This document shows, piece after piece, positions 49,914 through 60,111 of a stretch of DNA of 64,000 nucleotides; the stretch's first letter is position 1; each line of letters starts with the position of its first letter. The stretch is from positions 1 through 64,000 of the forward strand of contig JAAFIF010000006.1 in NCBI GenBank assembly GCA_013298625.1, written 5' to 3'. The position numbers and the translations under genes were made by a program. The notes beneath the pieces were generated by a model, which was given only the letters and a program-made list of their open reading frames with translations, was not told where the DNA came from and ran no database searches. The stretch is from Myxococcales bacterium. GTDB taxonomy: Bacteria; Myxococcota_A; Polyangia; Polyangiales; Ga0077539.

Positions 49914-52451
49914 TCAGCGCACCACGGCCGCGCCCGACGTCGCAGAATCAATGAAGTTCACGACGCGGGCGCGCAGCGCGGGGTCGCGAAAGAGCACGAA
50001 GTGCCCGTCGTATGCGCCCATCGGATCGCTCTCGAGCAACAGCGCCGTCGTCGTGCCCGAGCCCGTGTCGAAGTTGTTGGTCGCGGGCAGCATCACGCCT
50101 GCGCCTGCGGGCCACTGGTTCATCCCGCCAGGGATCGGCGCGGCCGCGGGCAGCCCGATCGACGTCGCGAGCGCCTGCATCGTCGCGGGGGTCGAGAACG
50201 TGTCGCCGAGGCCGTAGGTCATCACCAGCGGTCGCGCCGCGACGCCCATCGGGCGATCGACCAGCAGACGCGCTCCGAAATTCACGGCGTCCGAGCGCTC
50301 GATGAACGCTTGAAAGAGCTGCAACGCCGGGTGATCCGCGCTGCCGGGCTCTCCGAGCAACAGCGGAACGAGCCCCGCGATGTTCACCGGCCTCGTCTTC
50401 GTGGTGAGCGACAGGCGCAGGTCGCCGCCTGCTCCCGAGAGCACGCGCGCCGCGAACTCTCCGTCGTACGCCGCGGCCGCAGCGCCCACGGTCGAGCCCT
50501 GCGAGTGTCCCAAGAACACCAGCTTGCTCCCGTCGAAGCGCAGCTCGGACCCGCCCATCGGCATGATCGCCGCCCCGCGCAGCGCGCGCGCGATCGCGAG
50601 GACGTCTGCGCCGCCCTGCAGGACGTTGTCCCGCGCCGCTTCGGGGTTGGCGAAGTTGAAGAACAGCACGTCGGGCGAGTCTGTGACCCCAGCGCCGCGT
50701 CGCGCGCCGTGCATCACGCCCTCGTACGTCACCAGCGCGAAGTGCGCGCTCGCGCCGCCTTCGCGGGGGATCGCGCTGAGCGTCTCGGCGAGGCCCTCGG
50801 CGATTCCGCTGCGGAAGTTTCCGCCTGTGCCGTGGCCGTAGAGGACCGTGGGCCATCCCGTCGCGGGCATCGTCGCGTTGCGCGGGATCGAGACGCTGAC
50901 GCAGACGCGCTCGGTGCTCTGCACGGTCGCTGTGCCCATGGCGTCGTAGGCGATCGCGCCTTCGCCGGGGGTGCGGTAGGGCCGCGTCCCGCGCTGGAGC
51001 ACGGGGACATCGATGGTGCCCTGGTACTCGTCGAACGCGGGATTGCTCGCGCCCACGCAGCCGCGGACGTGCGCTGCTCCCGTGAGTCCGTCGTCGCACG
51101 GCGAGCGAACGCCCTCTGCGCAGCGCACGAAATCGCGGGCCACGGGCATGGGCGCGGCGCGCACCGCGCGGGCGATCCCGTCGAACGGCGCGCGCGGGTC
51201 CTGCACGGTGAAGACCGTCGCGTTGAGGATGGTGCTCGGGTCGATGCTCTGCGCCGTGAGGTACTGCCGCAGGGGCTGATACGCGCTGTGCGCGCGCGCG
51301 AGCCGCGCCTCTGCGGGCGTCGCGCTGTTGATCACCGCGTCGAAGTCGCCGTCGCGCGCGAAGGGCGCGCCCGCGGCGGTGCGGATCCCCGTCGTGAGCA
51401 GCACAGCGATCGTGTGTCCCGGTGCGAACGGAACGCCCGTCGACGTCGTCACGCCGAGCCAGTTGGAGCAGATGTATCGACCCTGGTTTCCGTCGAAGCG
51501 ATACGTCTGAAACCCGAGCGGCTGCGAGGTCGTCAGGTCGATCAAGCGAATGGTCGTGCCGAGCTGCAGCGTCGCGAAGTCGGGCTGCGTCGAGAAGCGG
51601 AAGTACACCCACTGGTTGCTTCCGAAGCCCTGCAAGCTGCTCTCGGCCGCGCGCGCGTAGCGGTCGACCAGGTCGAACCCGAGCAGGGCCGTCCCCGGCG
51701 TGGGAAATCCCCGAAGATTCAAGCGCCCCGTCGCGCCGTCCCTGCGCACGTTGTTGGGGAAGGGCAGCCTGAAAAAATCACTCGGCGGCGTCCCGTCCTC
51801 TGCGGGAACCTCGAAGTACGCCTTGTTGCTGCCCGCGACGTCGGTCCCGCACGTCACGCCACGAAACAACCGCGAGGCGTTGACCGTGCTCGCGCGCGCG
51901 CACGTGTTGGTGCTCGGGTCGCACAGCAGGCCCGCGAGGCAATCGAGCGTGTCCGCGCAGGCCCCGCCCACGTCGCGCGGGCCGGCGCTCGCGCCGCCGT
52001 CCATGCCCGATGACGCTCCGCCGTCGTCTGCGATCACGCCGCCGTCCGGTCCCGAGACCGGTCCTGCGCCGCGAGGAACCCTGCAGCTCCCGATCACCGC
52101 GCCCGCGTCGCGGATGCACACTGCGCCTCGCACGCAGTCACCGGTCGCGCTGCAGAGCTCTCCCGGCGTCGCTGCGCCCGCGGCGGCGCACTTGTTGTCC
52201 TCTGCGCAGTAGAGACCCTGCGCGCAGTCGATCGTGACCGCGCAGGGCTGCCCTGCGGTCGCGCTTCCGGGGGACTCGCACCGGCCCACCGAAGAGCACC
52301 GAAGCCCGACGCGACACTCGTTGGGGCCGTTGCAGGGCTCGCCCACGCCCCGCATCGGGGACGGCGCGACCTGCGAGCTGAAGAGCTCACACGCCGACAG
52401 CGCAGCGGTGGCGGCGAGCAACGAGAAGCAACGAAGCGGCAATGGTCCCAT
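49914..52451 (-). CDS. Exported alpha/beta-hydrolase lipoprotein with Cys-rich N-terminus
   Basis: 845 residues. The signal ends at ALSAC. Residues about 35-225 contain Cys modules (CNGPNECRVGLRCSSVGRCE, GQPCAVTIDCAQGLYCAEDNKC, CADTLDCLAGLLCDPSTNTC). An alpha/beta-hydrolase domain follows: VLYGHGTGGNF (oxyanion-type), FLGHSQGSTVG with nucleophile Ser, and LESDPMGAYDGHFVLF with a possible catalytic Asp/His. The whole is like large secreted esterase/lipase-type proteins of myxobacteria. The substrate is unknown. ATG 52451 is chosen over an upstream start at 52544. Confidence 0.8.
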   Translation of the reverse strand: MGPLPLRCFSLLAATAALSACELFSSQVAPSPMRGVGEPCNGPNECRVGLRCSSVGRCESPGSATAGQPCAVTIDCAQGLYCAEDNKCAAAGAATPGELCSATGDCVRGAVCIRDAGAVIGSCRVPRGAGPVSGPDGGVIADDGGASSGMDGGASAGPRDVGGACADTLDCLAGLLCDPSTNTCARASTVNASRLFRGVTCGTDVAGSNKAYFEVPAEDGTPPSDFFRLPFPNNVRRDGATGRLNLRGFPTPGTALLGFDLVDRYARAAESSLQGFGSNQWVYFRFSTQPDFATLQLGTTIRLIDLTTSQPLGFQTYRFDGNQGRYICSNWLGVTTSTGVPFAPGHTIAVLLTTGIRTAAGAPFARDGDFDAVINSATPAEARLARAHSAYQPLRQYLTAQSIDPSTILNATVFTVQDPRAPFDGIARAVRAAPMPVARDFVRCAEGVRSPCDDGLTGAAHVRGCVGASNPAFDEYQGTIDVPVLQRGTRPYRTPGEGAIAYDAMGTATVQSTERVCVSVSIPRNATMPATGWPTVLYGHGTGGNFRSGIAEGLAETLSAIPREGGASAHFALVTYEGVMHGARRGAGVTDSPDVLFFNFANPEAARDNVLQGGADVLAIARALRGAAIMPMGGSELRFDGSKLVFLGHSQGSTVGAAAAAYDGEFAARVLSGAGGDLRLSLTTKTRPVNIAGLVPLLLGEPGSADHPALQLFQAFIERSDAVNFGARLLVDRPMGVAARPLVMTYGLGDTFSTPATMQALATSIGLPAAAPIPGGMNQWPAGAGVMLPATNNFDTGSGTTTALLLESDPMGAYDGHFVLFRDPALRARVVNFIDSATSGAAVVR

Positions 52452-52546
52452 CGCTCGATTGTCCGCCCTGCGCACGGAAATCCGCAACTCACCGCCTCGT
52501 TGTTTCTCATCGCGCGCTCGGTCGATCGCCTCTACAACGGCCATTC

Positions 52547-53488
52547 ATGGCCGTCGCAAACCTGCTCTCGGTGCTCGAGGACATCACCACGATGCTCGAT
52601 CAGGTCGCCGCCGCGACGAAGATCGCCGCGAAGAAGACCGCCGGCGTCGTCGCCGACGACATGGCGCTCAACGCGCAGCAGGTCGTGGGCGTCCCCGCCT
52701 CGCGCGAGCTCTCGGTGGTGTGGGCCGTCGCCAAGGGCTCGCTGCTCAACAAGCTGATCATCACGCCGGCGCTGCTCGCGATCAGCGCGCTCGCGCCGGG
52801 CGCAGTGAAGTGGCTCTTGCTCGTGGGCGGCGCGTTCTTGTGCTTCGAGGGCTTCGAGAAGGTCGTCCACAAGCTGCTGCACAGCAAAGAAGAGGACGAG
52901 GCGCACAAGCGCGAGCACCTCGCGAAGGCGGCGGATCCAACGGTGGACCTCGCGCAGTCCGAGCGCGACAAGGTGAAGGGCGCCGTGCGGACGGATTTCA
53001 TTCTGTCCGCCGAAATCGCGGTGATTTCGCTGGGCGCGGTGGCCTCTTCGCCGCTCGCGATCCGCGTCGGGACGCTCATCGTCGTGGGCCTCGCGATGAC
53101 CGTCGGCGTCTACGGCCTGGTCGCGATGATTGTGCGCTTCGACGACGTGGGCGTGTGGCTCTCGCGTCGCGAGGGCGAGGGCGGCTCAGCGAAGGCGCAG
53201 CGCTCGCTCGGTCGAGGGGTGTTGCGCTCGGCGCCCTGGATCATGCGCGCCCTGTCGTTTCTCGGGACGCTCGCGATGTTTCTCGTCGGCGGAAGCATCG
53301 TCTCGCACAACGTGGCGCCGGTGCACCACGTCGCCGAGACCGTGACGGCGAAGCTCGCGTTCGTGGGGCGAACCGCGGCGACGACGACGACGGACCTGCT
53401 CGTCGGTCTGCTCACGGGCCTCGCGTGCGTGCTGGTCGTGACCGTCGCGTCGAAGGCCTCGACGCTGTGGCGCAAGACGAAGGCGTGA
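52547..53488 (+). CDS. DUF808 (YedI-like) inner-membrane protein
   Basis: 313 residues. NLLSVLEDITTMLDQVAAATKIAAKKTAGVVADDMALNAQQV is the DUF808 N-terminal signature, followed by NKLIITPALLAISALAPGAVKWLLLVGGAFLCFEGFEK and more membrane helices (ILSAEIAVISLGAVA, VGTLIVVGLAMTVGVYGLVA, LSFLGTLAMFLVGGSIV, LLVGLLTGLACVLVVTV). The function of the family is unknown. ATG 52547 is used; upstream in-frame codons give no conserved sequence. It converges with the DUF1552 gene, 3 bp away. Confidence 0.9.
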   Translation: MAVANLLSVLEDITTMLDQVAAATKIAAKKTAGVVADDMALNAQQVVGVPASRELSVVWAVAKGSLLNKLIITPALLAISALAPGAVKWLLLVGGAFLCFEGFEKVVHKLLHSKEEDEAHKREHLAKAADPTVDLAQSERDKVKGAVRTDFILSAEIAVISLGAVASSPLAIRVGTLIVVGLAMTVGVYGLVAMIVRFDDVGVWLSRREGEGGSAKAQRSLGRGVLRSAPWIMRALSFLGTLAMFLVGGSIVSHNVAPVHHVAETVTAKLAFVGRTAATTTTDLLVGLLTGLACVLVVTVASKASTLWRKTKA

Positions 53489-53491
53489 GCG

Positions 53492-54868
53492 CTACACCAG
53501 CAGCTCGGAGATGGGCGCGTTGGACGCCCCTTCGGCGACGCCGTAGCTCGCCGCGGGGTGACCGAACGCGCGCAAGAGCGTGATGAGCGCGCGAGAGGTG
53601 TTCTCTCTGCTGCCGGAGCGCCAGTGGACGCCGCCGCGCAGCGCGCCGCCCGCGCGGCCCGCGAGCAAGATCGGGTACTCGTCGTTCGTGTGCGAGTAGC
53701 CTTCAGAGAGCTCGGTCGTGCAGAGGATCGCGCTGTTGTGCAGGACGTTGTTGGCGCCGTCCGGCGTGTCCCTGAGCTTCGCGAGAAAGTACGCGAGCTG
53801 CTGCATGGTGAACGTCGTCGCCGCGTGCACCATGGGCTGCTGCGTGGCCGGGTCGGCGCTGGCGCGCTCGTCGTGGCAGGTCTGGTGCATTCCGCTGCGA
53901 AAACCAGGGACCATCCAGAAGACCGTCCCGGCGCCGCACGTGCTGAATTGCACCGAGAAAACCCTGGTCAAATCGCAGGCGAGGGCGAGCGCGATGATGT
54001 CGCTCACGACCTGGTTCTTCTGCGCGATCTGCTCTTGGCCCATCAGGTCGGGGTAGCCGTCGAGGGGTCGCACCGGCGCCGAGCACGCCGCAGAGGGGGC
54101 GCCCAATCGAAGCTCGATCGCGCGGACGCTCTCGAAGTGCTGCTCGAGCCTGGTGCGATCGGCCGCTGAAACGCCGGGCTGCAGCGCGCGGATCTCGCTC
54201 TGAACGGCGGTGAGCACGCTCTGTCGCGCGACGGCGGCCTGTGGCGCGGCTCCCATGCCGAACAAGCGGTTGTACAGCGTGAGTGGGTTGTACTCGCTCT
54301 GGTTGGGGTTGTTCGGGCCGTTGTGCGAGAGGTGCTGAAACGTCGTGCCCTCGTCGGTGCCGTGAAAGCGGCACACGCCGGCTTCGAGCGAGCGAAACGG
54401 GGTTCGCGTGGCCTCGTTGGCCATCACGTGGTCGGCCACGTACTGGTCGATCGACTGCCGCGCAAACGTCGTGACGATGGTGTCTCGCGTGGTCCCGAGC
54501 TGCTGATAGCGCGCGCCCGTGAGGATGCCGGTCATGCCCGAGTGGTGCGGGTGCGTCGCGGTCTTGATCTCGAGCCCGGTCAGCGGGTTGAACCACTCGC
54601 GCAATCCCGCGTCGATCAGCGGCTGCATCTCTGCGCGCGGGGCCCATCCTGCGCCGACGCCGTTGGGCGTCCAGTGCGCGCGGCGCACGCCGTTGCCCCA
54701 GAACCACACGCCGAAGCGCTTGGGCAGCGGCCGTCCTTGCGCGAGCGCCTCGCCGTTGGCGTCGAGCATGCACTCGAGCAACGGCAGCGCGACGCTGACA
54801 GCGCTCGCGCCGAAGATCCCCTTGAGCAGCGTGCGTCGATCGAGTCTGAAGCGCTTCATGCTGGTCAT
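53492..54868 (-). CDS. DUF1552 family Tat-exported protein
   Basis: 458 residues. The N-terminus RFRLDRRTLLKGIFGASAVSVALPLLE is a twin-arginine signal. The body contains the DUF1552 landmarks KRFGVWFWGNGV, SGMTGILTGA, TADQYVAD-like text (here SIDQYVADHVM), LYNRLFG and CTTELSEGYSHTNDEYPILLAGRAGG. The domain is typical of proteins found beside DUF1592 cytochromes in Planctomycetes and Myxococcota, with no known activity; the DUF1501/sulfatase-like end suggests hydrolase ancestry. The start overlaps the DUF1592 stop (ATGA). Confidence 0.9.
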   Translation of the reverse strand: MTSMKRFRLDRRTLLKGIFGASAVSVALPLLECMLDANGEALAQGRPLPKRFGVWFWGNGVRRAHWTPNGVGAGWAPRAEMQPLIDAGLREWFNPLTGLEIKTATHPHHSGMTGILTGARYQQLGTTRDTIVTTFARQSIDQYVADHVMANEATRTPFRSLEAGVCRFHGTDEGTTFQHLSHNGPNNPNQSEYNPLTLYNRLFGMGAAPQAAVARQSVLTAVQSEIRALQPGVSAADRTRLEQHFESVRAIELRLGAPSAACSAPVRPLDGYPDLMGQEQIAQKNQVVSDIIALALACDLTRVFSVQFSTCGAGTVFWMVPGFRSGMHQTCHDERASADPATQQPMVHAATTFTMQQLAYFLAKLRDTPDGANNVLHNSAILCTTELSEGYSHTNDEYPILLAGRAGGALRGGVHWRSGSRENTSRALITLLRAFGHPAASYGVAEGASNAPISELLV

Positions 54869-56547
54869 CCTCCGTTGGCCGCGAAGCGAAAGCCGTCGCT
54901 GGTGGCGAGCGTCTCGAGCAGGACGCTGAACTGGTATCCCCGCGCCGCGAACGCCTGCTCGACGTCGTGAATCACGACGTCTTCGCCGACGCCTTCGACG
55001 TGCCCGGTGGCGTAGCGGTACACGTTGCGAACGAGGCAGCCGGGCAGGCGGCGGTGGTTGCGCACGGCCTGCGCGAGATCGCGCGCGGTGCGAAAGGTCA
55101 CGCCGTCGAGGTTGCCGTCGGCGTTGATCGGCAGCGTGTTGTCCGTCGTGCGGTACGCGCCGATCGCGTCGAAGTGCTCGAGCCCGAAGCCGAGCGGGTC
55201 CATCACCTGGTGGCAGCCCGCGCAGCTCGCGTTGCTCAAGTGCAGCTCTTCGAGCCGCTGCCGAAAGGTCTGCGTCCGCCCAGTGCCCATCGGGATGTCC
55301 GTCGTCACCCCCGCGGGCGGCGGCGGAACCGGGCGACACAACAAGTACTGCTGGATGAACTTGCCTCGGTGCGTGGGCGACGTTGTGACGGGGTGCGCGT
55401 TGTTCGCCAAGAACGCAGCGGTCGTCAGCACGCCGGCGCGCGGCGAGTTTTCGGGCCACTCGTAGCGACGAAAGGTCTCGTCGAAGGTGCCCGTCACGCC
55501 GTAGAGCCGCGCGAGGTTCTGATCGAGGTACGTCGCGCGCGTCGTGAACAAATCCCGGATGTCCGCCTCACGAAACGCGACGTCGGACACCACCCGCTCG
55601 AACTCTCCGAGCATCGAGCGCGCGAGCTCGGGCGACCACGTCGGATAGAGGGCACGGTCCCTTGTTTGCGGCGGCAGGCGGTCGAGCTTGAAGAACTCCG
55701 AGAAGAACCCAGTGAGCGCCTCGCGCGCCCGCGGCGCGGCGTAGAGCCTCCGCGCTTGCGCTCGGATCCCCTCGGTCGTCGCTAGCTCTCCGCGCTCGGC
55801 GCTCTCGAGCAGGGCGTCGTCGGGCGTGCTGCTCCAGTACAAGTACGACAGCCGCGCGGCCATCTCGTAGCCCGTGAAGCGCCTGCGGCTCGCGTCGCCA
55901 GGGATCGCTTCGCCGCGCTCGACGCGAAAGAGAAAATGCGGCGCTTGCAGCATTCCTGCGACGACGTACTCGAGCCCCTTGTTGGGGTCTCGATACGCGC
56001 CGGCCGCGGTGCGCGCGACGCCGACCCATCGATCGACCTCGACCATCGACAGCGGCCGCCGCCACGCGCGGCGACCGAAGCGCGCGACGAAGCCACGCAC
56101 GCACGCGTCGTCCGCCGCGGTCGGAGCGCAGCCGACGAGCGCCATGCGCTTCGCTGGGTCTGCGAACACTTGCGTCGCGACGTTGTACGACGCGGCTTCG
56201 AACTGCTCGGCCGCGCGCGGGCTCACGGTGATCGACGCGGCGCCCACCGTGGCAAAGCCGTAGAGCTGCGTGTCGAGCTCGAGGTCCGTCGGGACCGTGA
56301 CCGTCCCCAGCAGGTCGCGCACCGAGTTGGTGTACTGCGCGCGCGTCAGCCTGTGCATCGTCGCCGCCACCGGAGCGAACGGCGGCAACGCGACGCCCGC
56401 TTCGGTGACGGTCCCTCCTTCGGCGAGCGCGCCTCCGTCCCTTCGTGAGGGGACGAGCTCGTCGCCGGGCCGCGCGCCGAGCCTGCCTTCGCACGCGAGC
56501 AGCGAGAGCGTCAGCCCTACGGTGGTGTACAGCAGCTTTCGGGTCAT
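54865..56547 (-). CDS. DUF1587/1592/1588/1585-type cytochrome-like lipoprotein
   Basis: 560 residues. A lipoprotein signal ends at SLLAC. The PSD-type domains follow in the usual order: MHRLTRAQYTNSVRDLLG (DUF1587-like), CVRGFVARFGRRAWRRPLSMVEVDRW (DUF1595-like), GYEMAARLSYLYWSSTPDDALLESA (DUF1592), RAGVLTTAAFLANNAHPVTTSPTHRGKFIQQYLLC (DUF1588), and a C-terminal DUF1585-like end. One haem-binding motif, CAGCHQVMDPLGFGLEHFD, is present. Its partner is DUF1552, translated next from an overlapping start. Both are expected outside the cytoplasm. Confidence 0.9.
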   Translation of the reverse strand: MTRKLLYTTVGLTLSLLACEGRLGARPGDELVPSRRDGGALAEGGTVTEAGVALPPFAPVAATMHRLTRAQYTNSVRDLLGTVTVPTDLELDTQLYGFATVGAASITVSPRAAEQFEAASYNVATQVFADPAKRMALVGCAPTAADDACVRGFVARFGRRAWRRPLSMVEVDRWVGVARTAAGAYRDPNKGLEYVVAGMLQAPHFLFRVERGEAIPGDASRRRFTGYEMAARLSYLYWSSTPDDALLESAERGELATTEGIRAQARRLYAAPRAREALTGFFSEFFKLDRLPPQTRDRALYPTWSPELARSMLGEFERVVSDVAFREADIRDLFTTRATYLDQNLARLYGVTGTFDETFRRYEWPENSPRAGVLTTAAFLANNAHPVTTSPTHRGKFIQQYLLCRPVPPPPAGVTTDIPMGTGRTQTFRQRLEELHLSNASCAGCHQVMDPLGFGLEHFDAIGAYRTTDNTLPINADGNLDGVTFRTARDLAQAVRNHRRLPGCLVRNVYRYATGHVEGVGEDVVIHDVEQAFAARGYQFSVLLETLATSDGFRFAANGG

Positions 56548-56591
56548 CCGGTTCTCCAGCACACGAAATCAAATTGACTGACGAAACGCGG

Positions 56592-57173
56592 TTAGAATCG
56601 CACGCACACGAACAGGCATCGCAGCCCGCTCTGGCACAGCGGGACGCCCATGCTCGGCGCGCAGCACACTTGCCCTTCGCCGCCGCAATCGCTGAACACG
56701 CCGCGGCCGCACACTGGGGGGGAGGTCGAGTTCGAGCACGTGGTTCCGGCGGTGCGGCAATCGCCGTTGCAGCACGGCTGGCCGATCTCTCCGCACGCGC
56801 GGCACGCTCCGCCGAGGCACGCGAGGTTGTCCTCGCAGCGCTTCTCTGGGGGAGCCGTCTCGCAGCACGTCTGGCCCAGCGCTCCACACGGGACGCCCGT
56901 GTCCACGAGCACGCCGGTATCGACGCGAACGCCCGTGTCCACGAGCACGCCGGTGTCGACGGTGACGCCGGTGTCCACAGTCACTCCGCTGTCCACCGTG
57001 ACGCCGCTGTCCGCGATCACCGCAGAATCCTCTGGTGATTCGCTGTCCATCGCGACGACGCCCGTGTCCTCGACCGGCGTGTCCCGGCGCGACGCGTGGG
57101 GCAACACGCACCCCGCGAGCGCGACGGCGACGACGAGCGTCGAGCGCAACGATGATCGAGCGAACCGAGCCAC
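56592..57173 (-). CDS. Lipoprotein with hexapeptide repeats and Cys-rich end
   Basis: 193 residues. The signal ends at ALAGC. A run of seven 6-residue repeats (VDTGV plus one variable residue, e.g. DSGVTV, DTGVLV, DTGVRV) is encoded by 18-bp units. The C-terminal 95 residues have many cysteines in pairs (QTCCETAPPEKRCEDNLACLGGACRACGEIGQPCCNGDC), a disulfide-rich domain. No function is recognised. The upstream DUF1592 and DUF1552 genes point the same way but need not be an operon. Confidence 0.7.
   Translation of the reverse strand: MARFARSSLRSTLVVAVALAGCVLPHASRRDTPVEDTGVVAMDSESPEDSAVIADSGVTVDSGVTVDTGVTVDTGVLVDTGVRVDTGVLVDTGVPCGALGQTCCETAPPEKRCEDNLACLGGACRACGEIGQPCCNGDCRTAGTTCSNSTSPPVCGRGVFSDCGGEGQVCCAPSMGVPLCQSGLRCLFVCVRF
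56893..57018. repeat. Seven tandem 18-bp units inside a lipoprotein gene
   Basis: The 126-bp stretch encodes D-(T/S)-G-V-x-V seven times. The units differ by a few bases each but keep an 18-bp period, which makes the array a likely site of slippage or unequal recombination that would change linker length. Confidence 0.75.
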
Positions 57174-57308
57174 AGCCCCGAGAGTGTCTCAGCCCGAGGG
57201 GGCTCTTGTCTCGCCGTCGCCTCGGAGACGCTGTCCGGCGACCGAAGGATCCGCTCGAGGCATCTGGGCCACCACCGAGGGCGCGTGCTCTGCCACAATG
57301 CGGCTCCC

Positions 57309-58496
<1,188 letters not shown>

Positions 58497-58567
58497 GGAA
58501 TCGCGGGCAGGACGCCCTCCACACGCCCTCCACACGCCTTCGCTAGAGTCGTCTTCGAGGTGCTCGG

Positions 58568-59416
58568 ATGCTCTCTAGACTCTCTCCCTCGACGCCGCTC
58601 TACGTGATCGCGGCGATCGTGTTCGCCGTGATCGCGCTGCGCTATGTGCTCTTCGCGGGCGGCGCGTTCTTGTTCTTTCATCGCAGCGCGCGCTACGCCA
58701 ACTCGCCGCGCAGGCTCGCGCGCCCCGCGGACGCAAAGCAGGTCGAGCGCGAGCTGCTCTCGTCGCTCTCGACCGTGGTGGTCTTCACCGCGATGGGCCT
58801 CGTGATCGCGCACGCGCGCCGCGTCGGGCTCACGCCGGTGGCGCCCGAGTGGCTGCGCGCCCACCCTGCGCTCTGGTTCTTCGGCTCGCTCGCGCTGATG
58901 CTCTTCGTGCACGACCTGTACTTCTACTGGGCGCACCGGTTGATGCACACGAAGTGGCTCTACGAGCGCGTCCACCTCGTGCACCACAAATCAAACAACC
59001 CGTCGCCGCTCAGCGCGTTCGCGTTTCATCCCAGCGAAGCGGTGCTCGAAGCGCTGCCCGTGTTCGTGCTGTTGCTGACGGTGCCGGTGACGCCGTGGGC
59101 CATCCTGGTGTTTCAAATGTTGTCGCTGGCCATCAACGTGTACGGCCACCTCGGCGTCGAGCTGACCCCGCGCTGGTGGCTCGATCGCTGGCCCGGCAAG
59201 GTGTTCAACACCACGACGCACCATCACATGCACCACCGGTCCAACAAGTATAACTTCGGGCTCTACCTCAACGTGTGGGACCGCGTGTTTGGCACCAACC
59301 ACCCCGAGTACGCGGCGAAGTTTCGCGCGGTGACCGAGCGCGACGCGCTGCCCGAGCGGGGCGCGCTCTCGGTGAGCCACGAGACCGCCAGCAGCGACGG
59401 AGCCGCAGCCACATGA
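58568..59416 (+). CDS. Sterol desaturase/fatty-acid hydroxylase family protein
   Basis: 282-residue membrane di-iron enzyme. Hydrophobic N-terminal helices are followed by HDLYFYWAHRLMH, VHLVHHKSNNPSPL and HHHMHHRSN, the histidine clusters of the fatty-acid hydroxylase family, within ALRYVLFAGGAFLFF-type membrane segments. It is the first gene of an operon with a two-component pair and haem A synthase; the next gene overlaps by 4 bp (ATGA). The substrate (lipid or sterol-like) cannot be told. Confidence 0.9.
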   Translation: MLSRLSPSTPLYVIAAIVFAVIALRYVLFAGGAFLFFHRSARYANSPRRLARPADAKQVERELLSSLSTVVVFTAMGLVIAHARRVGLTPVAPEWLRAHPALWFFGSLALMLFVHDLYFYWAHRLMHTKWLYERVHLVHHKSNNPSPLSAFAFHPSEAVLEALPVFVLLLTVPVTPWAILVFQMLSLAINVYGHLGVELTPRWWLDRWPGKVFNTTTHHHMHHRSNKYNFGLYLNVWDRVFGTNHPEYAAKFRAVTERDALPERGALSVSHETASSDGAAAT

Positions 59417-60111
59417 ACGTCGCCACGGTCGAGCACGGGACGCCGACGATCCTGGTCGTCGAGGACGACGCACCCATCGCATCGATGCTCGTCCGTGGCT
59501 TGAAGACCGCGGGATTCGACGTCGAACTCTCGGTGCGCGGCGACCTCGCGCAAGAGCTCCCCTTGCGTCAGCGCTTCGACCTCATCGTCCTCGACTGGAA
59601 CCTCCCCGGCCTCTCGGGCGACGCCCTGCTCGCGCACTGGAAGCACCGCGTGGCCTCTCCCGTGATCGTGCTCACCGCCCGCGTCACGCTCGAAGACCGC
59701 CTGCGCGCCTTCGAGCTCGGCGCGGCGGACTACGTGTCCAAGCCCTTCTTTCTCGAAGAGCTCGTCGCGCGCATCAACGCGAGGCTCGGCCGTCGCGCCG
59801 AAGGGCAAGAGGCGCGCAGGTTGTCCTTCGCCAACGTGACGGTCGAGTGCGACGCGCGAAGGGCGCTGGTCGACGGCGCAGATGTGCACCTGACGCAGCA
59901 CGAGCTCAACGTGCTGACGGTGCTGATCGAGCGGCCCGATCGCGCGCTCACCCGCGCGCAGCTCGCGCAGGCGGCGCTGACCGACGGCGACGTGGACGAG
60001 CGCACGGTCGACAGCCACGTCGCGCGGCTGCGCAAGAAGCTCGGCCCCGCCGCGGCCAAACACCTGCAAACGGTGTGGGGAATCGGCTATCGCTTCGCGA
60101 GCGCGCCTTGA
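59413..60111 (+). CDS. OmpR-type response regulator
   Basis: 232 residues. The receiver domain carries acidic residues EDD (17-19), phosphoacceptor D61 (IVLDWNLPG) and a KP lysine (YVSKPFF). The C-terminal winged helix (DVHLTQHELNVLTVLIERPDRALTRAQL..., VDSHVARLRKKLG, LQTVWGIGYRF) is of the Trans_reg_C type. The start ATG at 59413 overlaps the hydroxylase stop, and its own stop overlaps the kinase's TTG start by 4 bp. Confidence 0.94.
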   Translation: MNVATVEHGTPTILVVEDDAPIASMLVRGLKTAGFDVELSVRGDLAQELPLRQRFDLIVLDWNLPGLSGDALLAHWKHRVASPVIVLTARVTLEDRLRAFELGAADYVSKPFFLEELVARINARLGRRAEGQEARRLSFANVTVECDARRALVDGADVHLTQHELNVLTVLIERPDRALTRAQLAQAALTDGDVDERTVDSHVARLRKKLGPAAAKHLQTVWGIGYRFASAP

